Source: a virus. Taken from it: a stretch of DNA of 40,527 bases. Positions 18,567 through 27,009 of the stretch are shown here, piece after piece. The translations under genes were made by a program, and so were the position numbers. The notes under the pieces were generated by a model, which had not been told where the DNA came from, ran no database searches, and was given only the letters and a program-made list of their open reading frames with translations. Each line of letters opens with the position of its first letter. Within the stretch, counting starts at the first letter, position 1. Location: the IMG/VR virus record IMGVR_UViG_3300034022_000863, positions 1 to 40,527 of that record. One strand, 5' to 3'.

Positions 18567-19919
18567 TTACGCGGACTCGCGTGATTGCGCAAGAAGTTTT
18601 ATATTGGCGACGAGATTCTTGAGCATTCCTTGTTCGTTGAGGTTCTTTGACTCCAGCACATCCGCCATGGCCCAGTCTATCGAATCGGGCACCATCAGGC
18701 GGTAAACTGTGGTTGGCCGGGTTTGTCCCGTCCTCGCCACGCGCGCATTGAGTTGCATGAAAATCTCGTTGGAGTAGTTCAAACTGAACCACGCGATCTC
18801 GCAGCAGGTGCCCTGCATCTGGAGGCCGTGCGACACCGAGTTGACGTGAACCACCCACATTGGGATTTTGCCCGCGTTCCAGTCGTCCAGCCGTTTGGCG
18901 TCGAACTCTTGGGCGCACGGAATGGCGGCGAGGATGCGGTCGCGCTCGTGGATGTAGTTGGTCGCCACGAGGAGAGGGCGCTGCTTTAGGTCCTTGTGCA
19001 GTTTCTTGAGGGCGTCCAATTTGGCGTCGTGAACCCATACCACCCCGTCCTCGGAAATCACCGCCCCTGACGTGACTTGTCGAAGTTTGGTCACAAGAGT
19101 GGCGGCGGACAATGCCACCACTTCCTTGTCGGAGACCTCGGCCAGTAACTCCTTCTCCAGCGTTTTGTAGACTTTGCGGGCGGCGTCCGGGATGGCCACG
19201 TCCACGTCCACAATCGTGGTGGGTGGAATGTTGAGATAGTCCTCGGAGCGCATCACGAGCGTGATGTCAGCGATGGATTGCTCGATCATTTCCTTGGCCC
19301 CCGGACGTACCGTGAAGGAGTACCCCATATAGTCCGACTCAAAGAACCTGCTGCGAAACCTGCTGAACGCCGTGCCCAGCCGGACGCCTCCATCCATGAC
19401 GCGGTACTGACCCCACAGGTCGAGGTGAGAATTGGGGACCGGTGTTCCGGTGAGTCCTACGCACCGTCGGAAATGGTGCCTGTGGGTCTTCACTACTTTG
19501 GCTCGTTTGGAGGAAGGGTCCCGAAACTTGCTGATTTCGTCGATGACCAACATGTCTGCTGCAATCGACTTGCGTTTTAAAAGCCCGTTTTTCTCGAAGG
19601 TTTGCAACATCTCAAAGTTGATGAGGTAGATGTCCGCAGTGCCTTCCCTCCATGCTTTCATGCCCTCCTCGGTGCGCAGGCTGACATACCGCAGATGGGG
19701 CGTCCACCGGGCGATCTCGGCGGGCCACGTCAAAATCGACACCCACAGAGGGCTGACGATAAGCGCTCCCGTGATAGCACAGTCGTTAATGAGGAAGTCA
19801 ATGGCGTCTAGAGTGGCCCTCGTTTTCCCTAACCCCATTCCTGCGTCGATTGCGGCCTCAGGGTGGTCAAGGATAAACTTGGTCATCGTAACCTGTTGTG
19901 GCAGGGGAGGGAGTTTCAT
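18567..19919 (-). CDS. SNF2-family DEAD/DEAH-type helicase, 450 aa
   Basis: ATP-dependent DNA translocase. Visible motifs in order: Walker A GMGLGKT at residues 27-33 (Lys32), motif II DEIS at 127-130, motif III LTGTPVPN at 156-163, and a C-terminal motif VI, RVARTGQTRPTTVYRL, near residue 400, all in the phage SNF2 arrangement with a RecA-like second domain. The start at 19919 follows the HNH stop in a TAATG overlap; a start 12 codons earlier lies inside the HNH gene. Homologues sit in phage replication clusters with VRR-NUC, DUF2800 and DUF2815 genes, as here, and probably remodel recombination or replication intermediates. Confidence 0.92.
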   Translation of the reverse strand: MKLPPLPQQVTMTKFILDHPEAAIDAGMGLGKTRATLDAIDFLINDCAITGALIVSPLWVSILTWPAEIARWTPHLRYVSLRTEEGMKAWREGTADIYLINFEMLQTFEKNGLLKRKSIAADMLVIDEISKFRDPSSKRAKVVKTHRHHFRRCVGLTGTPVPNSHLDLWGQYRVMDGGVRLGTAFSRFRSRFFESDYMGYSFTVRPGAKEMIEQSIADITLVMRSEDYLNIPPTTIVDVDVAIPDAARKVYKTLEKELLAEVSDKEVVALSAATLVTKLRQVTSGAVISEDGVVWVHDAKLDALKKLHKDLKQRPLLVATNYIHERDRILAAIPCAQEFDAKRLDDWNAGKIPMWVVHVNSVSHGLQMQGTCCEIAWFSLNYSNEIFMQLNARVARTGQTRPTTVYRLMVPDSIDWAMADVLESKNLNEQGMLKNLVANIKLLAQSRESA

Positions 19920-20431
19920 TATCCGTGGTTGGCAAACTCCCCGTGCAGCCTGCAACGCGCCTCACGGACCGCCACTGCCGCGTCTTCGATGGACCTAAAA
20001 AGCCCGAGATATAGTTGGACTCCCTCTACCTGTATCTGCGCCCTCCATTTTCCACTTTTTCTGTCCCGCGACACCCCTTTAATACCTGAAGTGTTATGCT
20101 TTGGGGTTGATACGTTGCGATGGTTTTGTCCGGACGTCGCCTCACGTAGATTTGACATACGGTTACTTAATTTGTTCATGTCTATGTGGTCTATTTGCAA
20201 AGAAGGGTTTTCTCCGGTGTGTATCAGCCAAGCAAGCCGGTGCGCGAGGTGGTCACGCCCATTAATCCTGATGCGCCTGTATCCATTTACGTCGAAACCG
20301 GCTTCCGATCCTGCCCTTACGCAACCCCGCGACACCAACCACGTAAAAACCCCTGTGAGTGGGTCGTAGCATAACAACTTCTTCGCCGTCTCCTGTGAGA
20401 GGGTATCTATGTCGGTCGATTTTTGTCTCAT
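19919..20431 (-). CDS. HNH homing-type endonuclease with AP2 DNA-binding domain, 170 aa
   Basis: Residues about 45-106 show the HNH core (HRLAW, then QIDHIDMNKLSNRMSNLRE with DH at 81-82 and Asn90, then NHRN), and residues 116-165 form an AP2 DNA-binding domain (GVSRDRKSGKWRAQI, YLGLFRSIEDAA). This domain pair is typical of free-standing homing endonucleases. The gene sits between VRR-NUC and the SNF2 helicase, shares one base with the helicase start, and is preceded by a large hairpin with a T-rich run (20445-20506) instead of a ribosome-binding site. It is probably a mobile insertion in the replication operon. Confidence 0.93.
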   Translation of the reverse strand: MRQKSTDIDTLSQETAKKLLCYDPLTGVFTWLVSRGCVRAGSEAGFDVNGYRRIRINGRDHLAHRLAWLIHTGENPSLQIDHIDMNKLSNRMSNLREATSGQNHRNVSTPKHNTSGIKGVSRDRKSGKWRAQIQVEGVQLYLGLFRSIEDAAVAVREARCRLHGEFANHG

Positions 20432-20444
20432 GTGGTAAAAAGAA

Positions 20445-20506
20445 ATCGGGCGAGGGGAAGCTGCGGGGACTCCGGATTTCTCCGGCGCAACTTCTCCTCG
20501 CCCGAT
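20445..20506 (-). terminator. Mid-operon terminator/attenuator-like hairpin ahead of the HNH gene
   Basis: ATCGGGCGAGGGGAAG (20445-20460) pairs with CTTCTCCTCGCCCGAT (20491-20506) over 16 positions with one G-T. The 30-base loop holds a second hairpin (CCGGA/TCCGG). On the minus strand the stem is followed by ATTTCTTTTT and then the HNH ATG at 20431. It can act as a terminator or as a translation-blocking leader. Bases 20507-20600 between it and the VRR-NUC stop hold no gene I can support. Confidence 0.75.
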
Positions 20507-20600
20507 GGTGGCGAATTGATATATCTGAAACCGGCGGGTCCCTCCGCAGGTGGTCTTTTACAACTGTGTTCACGGTATTTGGCTTCCGCTGGAAGTCAAA

Positions 20601-20876
20601 TTATTTGTGCGCTTCTAAGAGGATCATCCCGGTGGCCAGACTATCGCAGTAGTAGGCAGGAACGCCTTGGGCCAGCAGCTTTTTGATCTCTCGGTACTGC
20701 AATTCCGTCGGTTTTTTACCGGGAGCTTTGACCTCGATGAAAACTACTTGTCCGCTGGGGGAGATGAAGATCCGATCCGGGACTCCTTTATGCTGGGGGC
20801 TGACAAATTTGTAGACTAGATACCCCTTCTTCCGCGCATAGTCGCAGAGAGCTTTTTCGAGGGTGGCTTCTCTCAT
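20601..20876 (-). CDS. VRR-NUC domain nuclease, 91 aa
   Basis: A stand-alone PD-(D/E)XK nuclease of the VRR-NUC type. The motif residues are visible: Glu7 in the first helix, Asp34 in GVPDRIF, then Glu48-Val-Lys50 (FIEVKAPGKK) and the QYREI helix at 60-64. The length is normal for phage VRR-NUC proteins, which are believed to cut branched DNA during replication and recombination. The start overlaps the methyltransferase stop in an ATGA at 20873-20876, so the two are probably co-translated. Confidence 0.93.
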   Translation of the reverse strand: MREATLEKALCDYARKKGYLVYKFVSPQHKGVPDRIFISPSGQVVFIEVKAPGKKPTELQYREIKKLLAQGVPAYYCDSLATGMILLEAHK

Positions 20877-21736
20877 AGTAATTCGGCTCCGTCAAAGGCT
20901 TCGATAAACATAGCGGCTACTTGGGGGACAATGGCATTTCCGGCTCCCTTAAGGAGCGCAGGGCGTATACTCCCGCGTCGTGCCAAGTTGTAGGGAAGCC
21001 TTGAAGCCAAAGGGAAAAGGCTGGGGAAAGTTGAAACCCGGCGGTGCTTGCCGTCGCGGCAGTAAATCCAGATGGTTCTGGACCAATGATCGAAGCCTGC
21101 GCCGTCAGTTGGCACTCTGTCGGCCATGTGGCCATCTGTGCGCTCCAGTGTAAATCGCTCCCCGGACCGCCAGCTAGTCTCCCCTCGTGCTGGGTTACAC
21201 TCCTCCCACTTTTCGCGTTGTGGCTTTCCGGAGTTGGCCACCCAGTATAAACGCTGTCTTTGGTGGTCCGCGCCCGCGCTGTGTGCGCCCATCGTACAGT
21301 CCCCGCAGGCGTAACCTTCTCCCTCCAAGTCTGCTCGTATACTGTCGAGCCAACCGTGTCCAACCGCGCTTTCAACCTGCTCACCAAAAACAACGTCAGG
21401 GCGGCACTCGCGGATGAGATTGAAGAAGGCGGGCCAGAGGTGGCGCTCGTCGTCGGAGCCTTTGCCTTTACCGGCGACCGAGAACGGCTGGCACGGACAG
21501 GAACCGTGCCAGACAGGGCGGTCGGCGGGCCAACCGGCAAGCTGGAGGGCGAGATCCCACCCTCCGATCCCTGCGAAGAAACCAACGCGGGTAAATTTTT
21601 TAACGTCGTCGGGGGATACATCATAAATACTTCTGTTGTCGATTTTTCCGGCCATTATCAGCCCTTGATCCATTAAACCTTGTAGCCACGCGCACGCATG
21701 GGGGTCGTTCTCGTTATAGTATGCCTGCGGTCTCAC
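20873..21736 (-). CDS. C5-cytosine DNA methyltransferase, 287 aa
   Basis: Transfers methyl from S-adenosylmethionine to cytosine C5. Motif I GFFAGIGGW is at residues 52-60, motif IV GSCPCQPFS at 78-86 with catalytic Cys82, motif VI as GEQV (Glu119, replacing the usual ENV), motif VIII QRQRLYW at 159-165, and motif X GNAIVPQVA near 267. The first 50 residues are a phage-type extension. The stop overlaps the VRR-NUC start by 4 bases and the start overlaps the previous stop by 4. It probably protects phage DNA from restriction. The same DNA carries a long alternative frame (see findings). Confidence 0.93.
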   Translation of the reverse strand: MRPQAYYNENDPHACAWLQGLMDQGLIMAGKIDNRSIYDVSPDDVKKFTRVGFFAGIGGWDLALQLAGWPADRPVWHGSCPCQPFSVAGKGKGSDDERHLWPAFFNLIRECRPDVVFGEQVESAVGHGWLDSIRADLEGEGYACGDCTMGAHSAGADHQRQRLYWVANSGKPQREKWEECNPARGETSWRSGERFTLERTDGHMADRVPTDGAGFDHWSRTIWIYCRDGKHRRVSTFPSLFPLASRLPYNLARRGSIRPALLKGAGNAIVPQVAAMFIEAFDGAELL

Positions 21737-22146
21737 GCCTTTATTCCTTTCTCGGTCAACGTCCAGAATCCACGGGTGGGGTTATTTATCAGGCCGTGGT
21801 ACTTGAGGCTGGAAAGGTAGAAGCTGATGGATTCAGTACCGATGTCCGCCACAATGTCGCCCCGGTACAATGGAAGCGGGTACGCCGCTTTGAACTGTTC
21901 TAGGATGGCCACGCACACCCGTGATTTTGGGTTGGCGTAGTTTATGACATTCTTGCGTTTTACGTAGGGAGTACTTTCCAGTTTCTCGGTTGGCTTGTTG
22001 ACCGTCGTCGGCACAAACCGGCTCAAGTCTTGCAGCAGTTCGCTGCGTCGGTTGTCGATGGCAATTTGGTCCAGCGCGAGGTTGTCGATCTGGTCGGCAA
22101 GACGGCGGAGGTAGATGGATCGTTCGTTTAGTTCGGATGCGTTCAT
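21733..22146 (-). CDS. Hypothetical protein with winged-helix-like C terminus, 137 aa
   Basis: The N-terminal half is helical and charged (LNERSIYLRRLADQIDNLAL). The C-terminal half (residues about 80-137: VCVAILEQFKAAYPLPL, DIGTESISFYLSSLKYHGLI, GFWTLTEKG) reads like a winged helix-turn-helix, with a recognition-type helix followed by a beta wing. It is probably DNA binding, with no family named. It ends in an ATGA overlap with the methyltransferase start. Its own start has the leader CCAACTAACTAACAACT and no Shine-Dalgarno sequence. Confidence 0.75.
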   Translation of the reverse strand: MNASELNERSIYLRRLADQIDNLALDQIAIDNRRSELLQDLSRFVPTTVNKPTEKLESTPYVKRKNVINYANPKSRVCVAILEQFKAAYPLPLYRGDIVADIGTESISFYLSSLKYHGLINNPTRGFWTLTEKGIKA

Positions 22147-22265
22147 AGTTGTTAGTTAGTTGGGTGGGGCTCCGTGGATGGCGGACGCGCTGCCCCGGAC
22201 GCGCAGTTCTAGGAGGACAACAAGTAAACCCCCTCCCGCAATGCTCTGCACGGCTTACAGTTTAG
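22147..22265. other. 119-base spacer with a repeated GGACGCGC
   Basis: No gene was seen between the polymerase stop and the 137-aa gene. The spacer holds the A/C-rich leader of that gene and two copies of GGACGCGC about 15 bases apart. No convincing terminator was found. Confidence 0.4.
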
Positions 22266-24425
22266 TCATTTGGTGTAGTATGGGGTAATGGCTCCGGCGG
22301 CTTCAAGAGGGAATCCGGGTGCCCATGAGGGTATGGCGCAGAACAGGCTGGTCAGTTCCTCCATGGTGTTGCCGCGCTCGGGGTGGTGGTTGCAGATCAA
22401 CTGATCGTGGACCACGAAGCAAGGCTCGTACCCGTGTTTCTCAGCGTTCAGGACGCCGTGGGTGAGGAAATCCGCAGCAGTGGCTTGGCTAACATTTTCC
22501 ACTAACACTCCGCCCGAGGTCCGGACTCGGCCCCACATCGCCTGTGTAATCGGACCGTGGTAGCTGATCTCGCTGGACGCCCAGATGCCTTCGCGGACGG
22601 TGCCGTCTGAGTTGAGCGCCCGCCATTTGTCGATAGGCATCCACTCGGTGTCCTCCTCGCCGTCGGCGTCCACGACCTTCTTGCCGTATTTGTAGACGGT
22701 GGTGACCTCGGGCAGAGGGTAGTTCAACCGGCGACCGGAGGGAAGCTCCATCACCATGTTCAGGTAGCCGAGCTTGCGGTGACAACCGAACCGGATCTTG
22801 TCGTTGACGACCTGCCATGTTCCGGGGGCCTCGATGGCCGCAACGGCGGCGTCCTGCATGGCGCTCCAGAAGCCGGTGATGGCCTTGTTGGCGGAGCGGT
22901 AAAGCTTGACCACCTCTTTGGCCTTCTTCTTGGGCACCTCGGTCCCGAAGTTCTTGGCCATGGTGGCAAAGGCGCGGTAGCCCCCGGCATAATTACATGC
23001 TAGTGCTAACGTCTTGCCGAGAAATCTTAACTCTTTGTCTACCTTGTCGTATGGGACGCCGAACACCAGCGACGCCGTGGTCTTGTAGAGGTCCTTGCCG
23101 TCACGGAAGGACTGGAGCAACTCATCATGGCCAGAGAGCCACGCCACCACCCGCGCTTCGATCTGTGCCAAGTCGATGTCGAGGAACTGGCCGTCGGCGG
23201 GGTGGATGAAGTGCCGGATGCAGGAGGCGATGGCCTCCAAGGGACTCCCGTAGGCCAACTCCAGCAACTCGGGGTCGGCGCAACCGCTGCGGATCAGGTC
23301 GTAGCACTCGTGGGTGTTGTCGATGGACGGGCGGCGGAAGTTCTGGATCTGAATGATCTTCCCGGAATGCCTTCCCGTGCGCGAGGCTCCGTACCAGAGG
23401 AGCGCCCCCCGGACTTTGTTGTCCGGGCAGACGGCCCCGCGCATAGTGGGCAACTTCTTCAGCGCAGCGAAGGAGAGGAGGGCTCGCAGCTTGAGCGCCT
23501 TGACGGCCTCGGTAGTCATCGCGGCCCACTCGGGCTGCACGGTCTCTCCGGTAGACTCGCCGTCTTCGTCCTCGACCTCGCCGGTGAGGATGCGGCTGAC
23601 GGTGGTGGCTCTCATGTCGTCGCCGGGGTAGCCGCGCTCCTTGAGCCACGCCAGCACCTTGGCCGTCTGGCCGGAGTTGTAGCCGGTGATCTCCCGGAAC
23701 TCCTCCCCAGCGGTCAAGTTGAACGCGTCCACCAGCTTCTCCGCTTCGATCACCGCCGGGACGTTGATCGGGATGCCGGTGCAGTTCATCCGCAAATCCA
23801 GTTGGAAGCTGTCGAGCAGGAACCCCTCCAGTTCGAGGGACTTGAGCTTGCTGTGGATGCCGCGCTCAACCTCCACGTCTTTGCGGCAGTAATCGCTGAA
23901 CTTGGCCCACGCCTGCGGGTAGGTCAGCTTCTCGCCTGCTACGGTGACGGTGCCGGGGTCGGTCGGGAAGCGCCGCTTGCCGGTCTTGCTGTCGGGGATG
24001 CTGAAGATCCTGATCAGCGCGGAGCCCACCTTGTCCTTCTGGTCTGCCAGTTTGAGGAACTCGGCGGCTTTCTCCAAGGAGTAGGGGATGCCTGCCACTC
24101 GGGCCATGGCGGCGGTGCATCGCCACTGGGTCAAGGCTGGCTGCTTGAATTTGAAAGTCCGCTGCCACTGGTATGCCGAAATTGCTATTTCAAAACCCGC
24201 ATTGTGAGACGCAATAATGCCTCCGGAGACGCAGGCTTCTCTGAGCAGCATGAGGGCTGCGGTGTTGTCCTTAGCGTAGCGGTCCCAGATCTCGACCGGA
24301 CCGTTGTCCTTGCAGATCGCGCAGAGGACGATCTCGGTGTCCTCGCCCGAGGCGTATTTGAACGCGCCGTAGGACTTGAGGTTTTCGCTCCCAAAAGTTT
24401 CAAAGTCGCAATGGAACACGCTCAT
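22266..24425 (-). CDS. Family A DNA polymerase with 3'-5' exonuclease, 719 aa
   Basis: The replicative polymerase of the phage. Exonuclease motifs: Exo I CDFETF with Asp7 and Glu9, Exo II ASHNAGFE at 72-79, Exo III YCRKD with Tyr179 and Asp183. Polymerase motifs: A as DLAQIEAR with catalytic Asp418, B as RFLGKTLALACNY with Lys471, C as VVHDQ with Asp674. There is no 5' nuclease domain. The motif C neighbour of the catalytic Asp is Gln675 instead of the usual Glu. The gene lies downstream of SSB and nuclease genes and 2 bases after the small gene before it. Confidence 0.97.
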   Translation of the reverse strand: MSVFHCDFETFGSENLKSYGAFKYASGEDTEIVLCAICKDNGPVEIWDRYAKDNTAALMLLREACVSGGIIASHNAGFEIAISAYQWQRTFKFKQPALTQWRCTAAMARVAGIPYSLEKAAEFLKLADQKDKVGSALIRIFSIPDSKTGKRRFPTDPGTVTVAGEKLTYPQAWAKFSDYCRKDVEVERGIHSKLKSLELEGFLLDSFQLDLRMNCTGIPINVPAVIEAEKLVDAFNLTAGEEFREITGYNSGQTAKVLAWLKERGYPGDDMRATTVSRILTGEVEDEDGESTGETVQPEWAAMTTEAVKALKLRALLSFAALKKLPTMRGAVCPDNKVRGALLWYGASRTGRHSGKIIQIQNFRRPSIDNTHECYDLIRSGCADPELLELAYGSPLEAIASCIRHFIHPADGQFLDIDLAQIEARVVAWLSGHDELLQSFRDGKDLYKTTASLVFGVPYDKVDKELRFLGKTLALACNYAGGYRAFATMAKNFGTEVPKKKAKEVVKLYRSANKAITGFWSAMQDAAVAAIEAPGTWQVVNDKIRFGCHRKLGYLNMVMELPSGRRLNYPLPEVTTVYKYGKKVVDADGEEDTEWMPIDKWRALNSDGTVREGIWASSEISYHGPITQAMWGRVRTSGGVLVENVSQATAADFLTHGVLNAEKHGYEPCFVVHDQLICNHHPERGNTMEELTSLFCAIPSWAPGFPLEAAGAITPYYTK

Positions 24426-24426
24426 G

Positions 24427-24630
24427 TCAGTAGGAGAACTGGGGGCGTGGGGTGGTCGGGTTGATGTCGTGCGAGCGTCGCATCGTGCGCTCCCGCTCGT
24501 TGTCCGCCGTGGACATCCGTGCCATCGTCAGGTCCGTCAGCAGGAACCGGAGGTCGTCCTGAAGCAGGTGATTGGAATTGATCTCGTCCGCGAGTTCTGC
24601 GGCCCGTTTGCGTCGTTGTTCAGGATTCAT
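24427..24630 (-). CDS. Hypothetical helical protein, 67 aa
   Basis: The start is set at 24630 (MNPEQRRKRAAELADEINSN), 4 bases after the upstream stop; the longer in-frame extension overlaps the preceding gene out of frame. The product is short, charged and helical, rich in Arg and Glu, with a tail ending in PRPQFSY. It is wedged between a 69-aa gene and the polymerase with almost no spacing, so it belongs to the replication operon. No function can be assigned. Confidence 0.65.
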   Translation of the reverse strand: MNPEQRRKRAAELADEINSNHLLQDDLRFLLTDLTMARMSTADNERERTMRRSHDINPTTPRPQFSY

Positions 24631-24634
24631 GTAT

Positions 24635-24844
24635 TTAGTTAGCTGTGAAAAGTTCTGCGTGTGCATTGAGGATGGCCCCGGACATGGTGGGAGATTTGGA
24701 AAACCGGCGATTCCCGGCGGTAAAGACGTAGTAGTCCTCTTCTTCCTCGTCACCTTCGTGGAAGATGATCGAGATGGTCGTTTCTGGGATGGAGTCAAAG
24801 TACTCCTCCAAGTTTCTCAGGGCGTAGTCAATGTTGTCGCTCAT
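24635..24844 (-). CDS. Hypothetical acidic protein, 69 aa
   Basis: A small protein with an acidic cluster (EGDEEEEDYYVF) followed by a basic beta-like stretch (NRRFSKSPTMS). The leader reads AACCAGATAACAAA before the ATG, again without Shine-Dalgarno. It is the first of two tiny genes between SSB and DNA polymerase. The acidic stretch could mimic DNA or bind a replication protein, but that is speculation. Confidence 0.7.
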   Translation of the reverse strand: MSDNIDYALRNLEEYFDSIPETTISIIFHEGDEEEEDYYVFTAGNRRFSKSPTMSGAILNAHAELFTAN

Positions 24845-24906
24845 TTTGTTATCTGGTTATTTGTGAAAATTACCGCAGAGACCGCTGCGGTGCCGGGATC
24901 TGATGC

Positions 24907-25503
24907 TTAGGAGAGGTCGTCCATGTCCTCGTCCTCGGCGTCGAAGCCGTCGGCGGTAGGCTTGCTGGCACCAAAGGGTTCGCCCTTGGCGGCAAACTGG
25001 ACAACTTCCAGTCCGCAGCAGATCTTCTTGCCGTAGGCCGGATTAGCCTTTTTGTCGCCCTTGCCGTTCAGGGAGAACAGGTTGATGCGGGCGTTGACGT
25101 AGTCTCCGGCCTCGGGGTACTTGATGTCCGTCTTGTCGGTGATGACACGCGGTTTCCCGGTGGAGGGATCACGCTTGTTGTCGAGGATGAGCGGAGCACC
25201 AAGGGAGTCGGCGCGGTTGGCGCTGAGGAACCACTTGTTCTCGAAGCCTTTGTAGACCTCATCTTCCTTGTTGGTATTCAGGTTGCCGTCGCGCAGGGCG
25301 CTGTCCTTGCCGGGAGGGACATTGCCCTTGAACTCTGCCGTGGCGATGGCCTTGATGGCCGCTTCCACTTCCTTCAGGGTGGCGTCATCCTCGATGATGA
25401 GGGTGCAGCCGTAGCGGGGTTTGCCCCCTTGGATGGCTTTGGCTTCGGTCAAGCTGTCGCTGAAGGCGAGACGGACGTTTTTCAATGTGAGTGTAGTATT
25501 CAT
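24907..25503 (-). CDS. DUF2815-family single-stranded DNA-binding protein, 198 aa
   Basis: Recognised from the family start (residues 1-15, LKNVRLAF), the repeated Gly/Asn/Lys-rich OB-fold-like body (GGKPRYGCTLIIEDD, GDYVNARINLFS, KKICCGLEVVQF) and the acidic C-terminal tail (DAEDEDMDDLS), the hallmark of phage SSBs such as T7 gp2.5, where it contacts polymerase and helicase. DUF2815 proteins regularly accompany DUF2800 nuclease and family A polymerase genes, as they do here. It would coat single strands at the fork. Confidence 0.92.
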   Translation of the reverse strand: MNTTLTLKNVRLAFSDSLTEAKAIQGGKPRYGCTLIIEDDATLKEVEAAIKAIATAEFKGNVPPGKDSALRDGNLNTNKEDEVYKGFENKWFLSANRADSLGAPLILDNKRDPSTGKPRVITDKTDIKYPEAGDYVNARINLFSLNGKGDKKANPAYGKKICCGLEVVQFAAKGEPFGASKPTADGFDAEDEDMDDLS

Positions 25504-25570
25504 CTAAGTTATTTATTTTTGCCGGTTGGGTTCCTCACCGGCAGGAGGTTTTCAGCGTGTGCTGGAAAGT

Positions 25571-25798
25571 TTAGGTAGTCCGTTGGACGAAGCGCCCTTT
25601 GACGCCAGCTTCTTCATTCAACCAAGTGATGAAGGTTTTGAAACTGGAGTTTTTCTGGTAGCGCGAGGTGTAGGCTTTGAGGTTCAGTCCGTCGCCGGGT
25701 TCAAACAGGGTCTCCCCGATTTGCAGAGCGTCAAACATGAGCTTGCGGCGGACGTGGATGCGGGTGGGTGGTTTTATTTGCCGTTCAATCTTGATCAT
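25571..25798 (-). CDS. Hypothetical basic protein, 75 aa
   Basis: The start overlaps the last 14 bases of the DUF2800 gene, consistent with coupling. The protein is basic at both ends (MIKIERQIKPPTRIHVRRK, VKGRFVQRTT) with a central QIGETLFEPGDGLNLKAY. It resembles small nucleic-acid-binding phage proteins, but no family was recognised. It sits between the Cas4-like nuclease and SSB genes, so a replication-associated role is plausible. Confidence 0.6.
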   Translation of the reverse strand: MIKIERQIKPPTRIHVRRKLMFDALQIGETLFEPGDGLNLKAYTSRYQKNSSFKTFITWLNEEAGVKGRFVQRTT

Positions 25799-27008
25799 CG
25801 GTGGTGGTGAATCCTTCGGTTGGGGCGGGAATGGCTGGGCGCTTGTCTCCGGAAAGGGCCAAAACTGGCTTTCCGTTTGCCCTAACTGTTAAAGCATCTA
25901 CCGCCGTAAGGATTTCTTTCGGAACCTTGCAGTCTTTAAGCAACTTTGCAACCTGAGTTGGTGAGACGAGTTTGCGGGTGAAAAGCTGGTCCTCGGAAAG
26001 CAGTCCCTTGACGGCCTTGACGGCGGACTCCTCGTCGGCCCAAGCGCGGTTGCCTTGACGGCCTTCCACGAGCTTGGTGCCTCTGACGGGATTGCCCTCC
26101 ATGGCCTGCTGGTGGAGGTACTTGGCGCAGCCTTCGATCAGGCCGATCAACTCCTCGGACCGTTGGTGGATGCCGAGGATCTGCTGCTGCGTGAGGGTGG
26201 CCAGCACCGGGATGTCGATGGTATCCACCAGTTCCAATTCGCACTCGAAGGCGTCAAGCAGCTTGGGGTCGATCCGGGCCAGCGGCTCTGCGGCCCTGAC
26301 GTGGCAGACTTCCTTGGCCTTGCACCACCGGCAGGTCTTGTAGTCGGGGGCGAAGTCGAGTGCGGCCTCGGGGCCGTTGAGAATGACGTCGGCAGCGGCG
26401 GTGACGTGGCTGATGCTGGCGCGAAGCTCGCCGATAGTAAGCTGCCAGAGCTTCTCGGTCTCGCCGCCAGTGTAGCGGGGCTGGCAGATGCGGATCTCCA
26501 CGGGGGTGGAGTCAGGGAAAGAAGTGGGGTGGTTGAGGATCAGGCTGTAGGCGTAGATCGCCAACTGCTCGTTGTGCTCGGCCTCGACGGGGACTCCGAT
26601 GCCGTATTTGAGGTCGGTGACGCAGATCATCTCGGGGCTGATGATGGCGTGATCGACGGTCCCGGTGTCCTGTGGGAAGTAGAACAGCGGCACCTTGGTC
26701 TCCACGAGGACTTGACCCTCCCAGCGGTTGGCCAGAGTCTGGCAGAGCCGGGTGTAGTCGAGGACGGGAGCGAAGTCTTTGGGCAGGTCCTTTTCCTTGA
26801 GTTTGCCGAGGAGGATCTGCTCGGCGTAGTCGTGCGCTTGTGTACCCTCGTCGGCGTATATGCTGCCACGCTCGGCGTTGGCCACCACCTTGCGGATGGC
26901 TGGGTCAGGGGACTGGCGGCAGGCTTCGGTAAACGCGATGGACGCGGTACATTTACTCCACGTAGACGCGGAGGAGGGGGAGAGCTTTGAGTGGGTGGTT
27001 GGTGGCAT
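25785..27008 (-). CDS. DUF2800 Cas4/RecB-like nuclease, 407 aa
   Basis: A PD-(D/E)XK exonuclease of the DUF2800 family. Seen: an early Cys20 (WSKCTASIAF), the nuclease core with Glu103, Asp119 (GTVDHAII) and Asp132-Leu-Lys134 (VTDLKYG), a QLAIYAYSL helix, and a later CRWCKAKEVC cluster. The Cys20 plus three clustered Cys is the layout that holds an iron-sulfur cluster in Cas4 and AddB. The start is placed at 27008 (MPPTTHSKLSPSSAS), one base after the upstream stop. It probably resects DNA for annealing by the neighbouring SSB. Confidence 0.9.
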   Translation of the reverse strand: MPPTTHSKLSPSSASTWSKCTASIAFTEACRQSPDPAIRKVVANAERGSIYADEGTQAHDYAEQILLGKLKEKDLPKDFAPVLDYTRLCQTLANRWEGQVLVETKVPLFYFPQDTGTVDHAIISPEMICVTDLKYGIGVPVEAEHNEQLAIYAYSLILNHPTSFPDSTPVEIRICQPRYTGGETEKLWQLTIGELRASISHVTAAADVILNGPEAALDFAPDYKTCRWCKAKEVCHVRAAEPLARIDPKLLDAFECELELVDTIDIPVLATLTQQQILGIHQRSEELIGLIEGCAKYLHQQAMEGNPVRGTKLVEGRQGNRAWADEESAVKAVKGLLSEDQLFTRKLVSPTQVAKLLKDCKVPKEILTAVDALTVRANGKPVLALSGDKRPAIPAPTEGFTTTDDQD

Positions 27009-27009
27009 A

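Noticed and set aside
23127-24464. 445-codon open frame on the plus strand
   Set aside because: It is a shadow antisense to the DNA polymerase gene, which carries all expected motifs.
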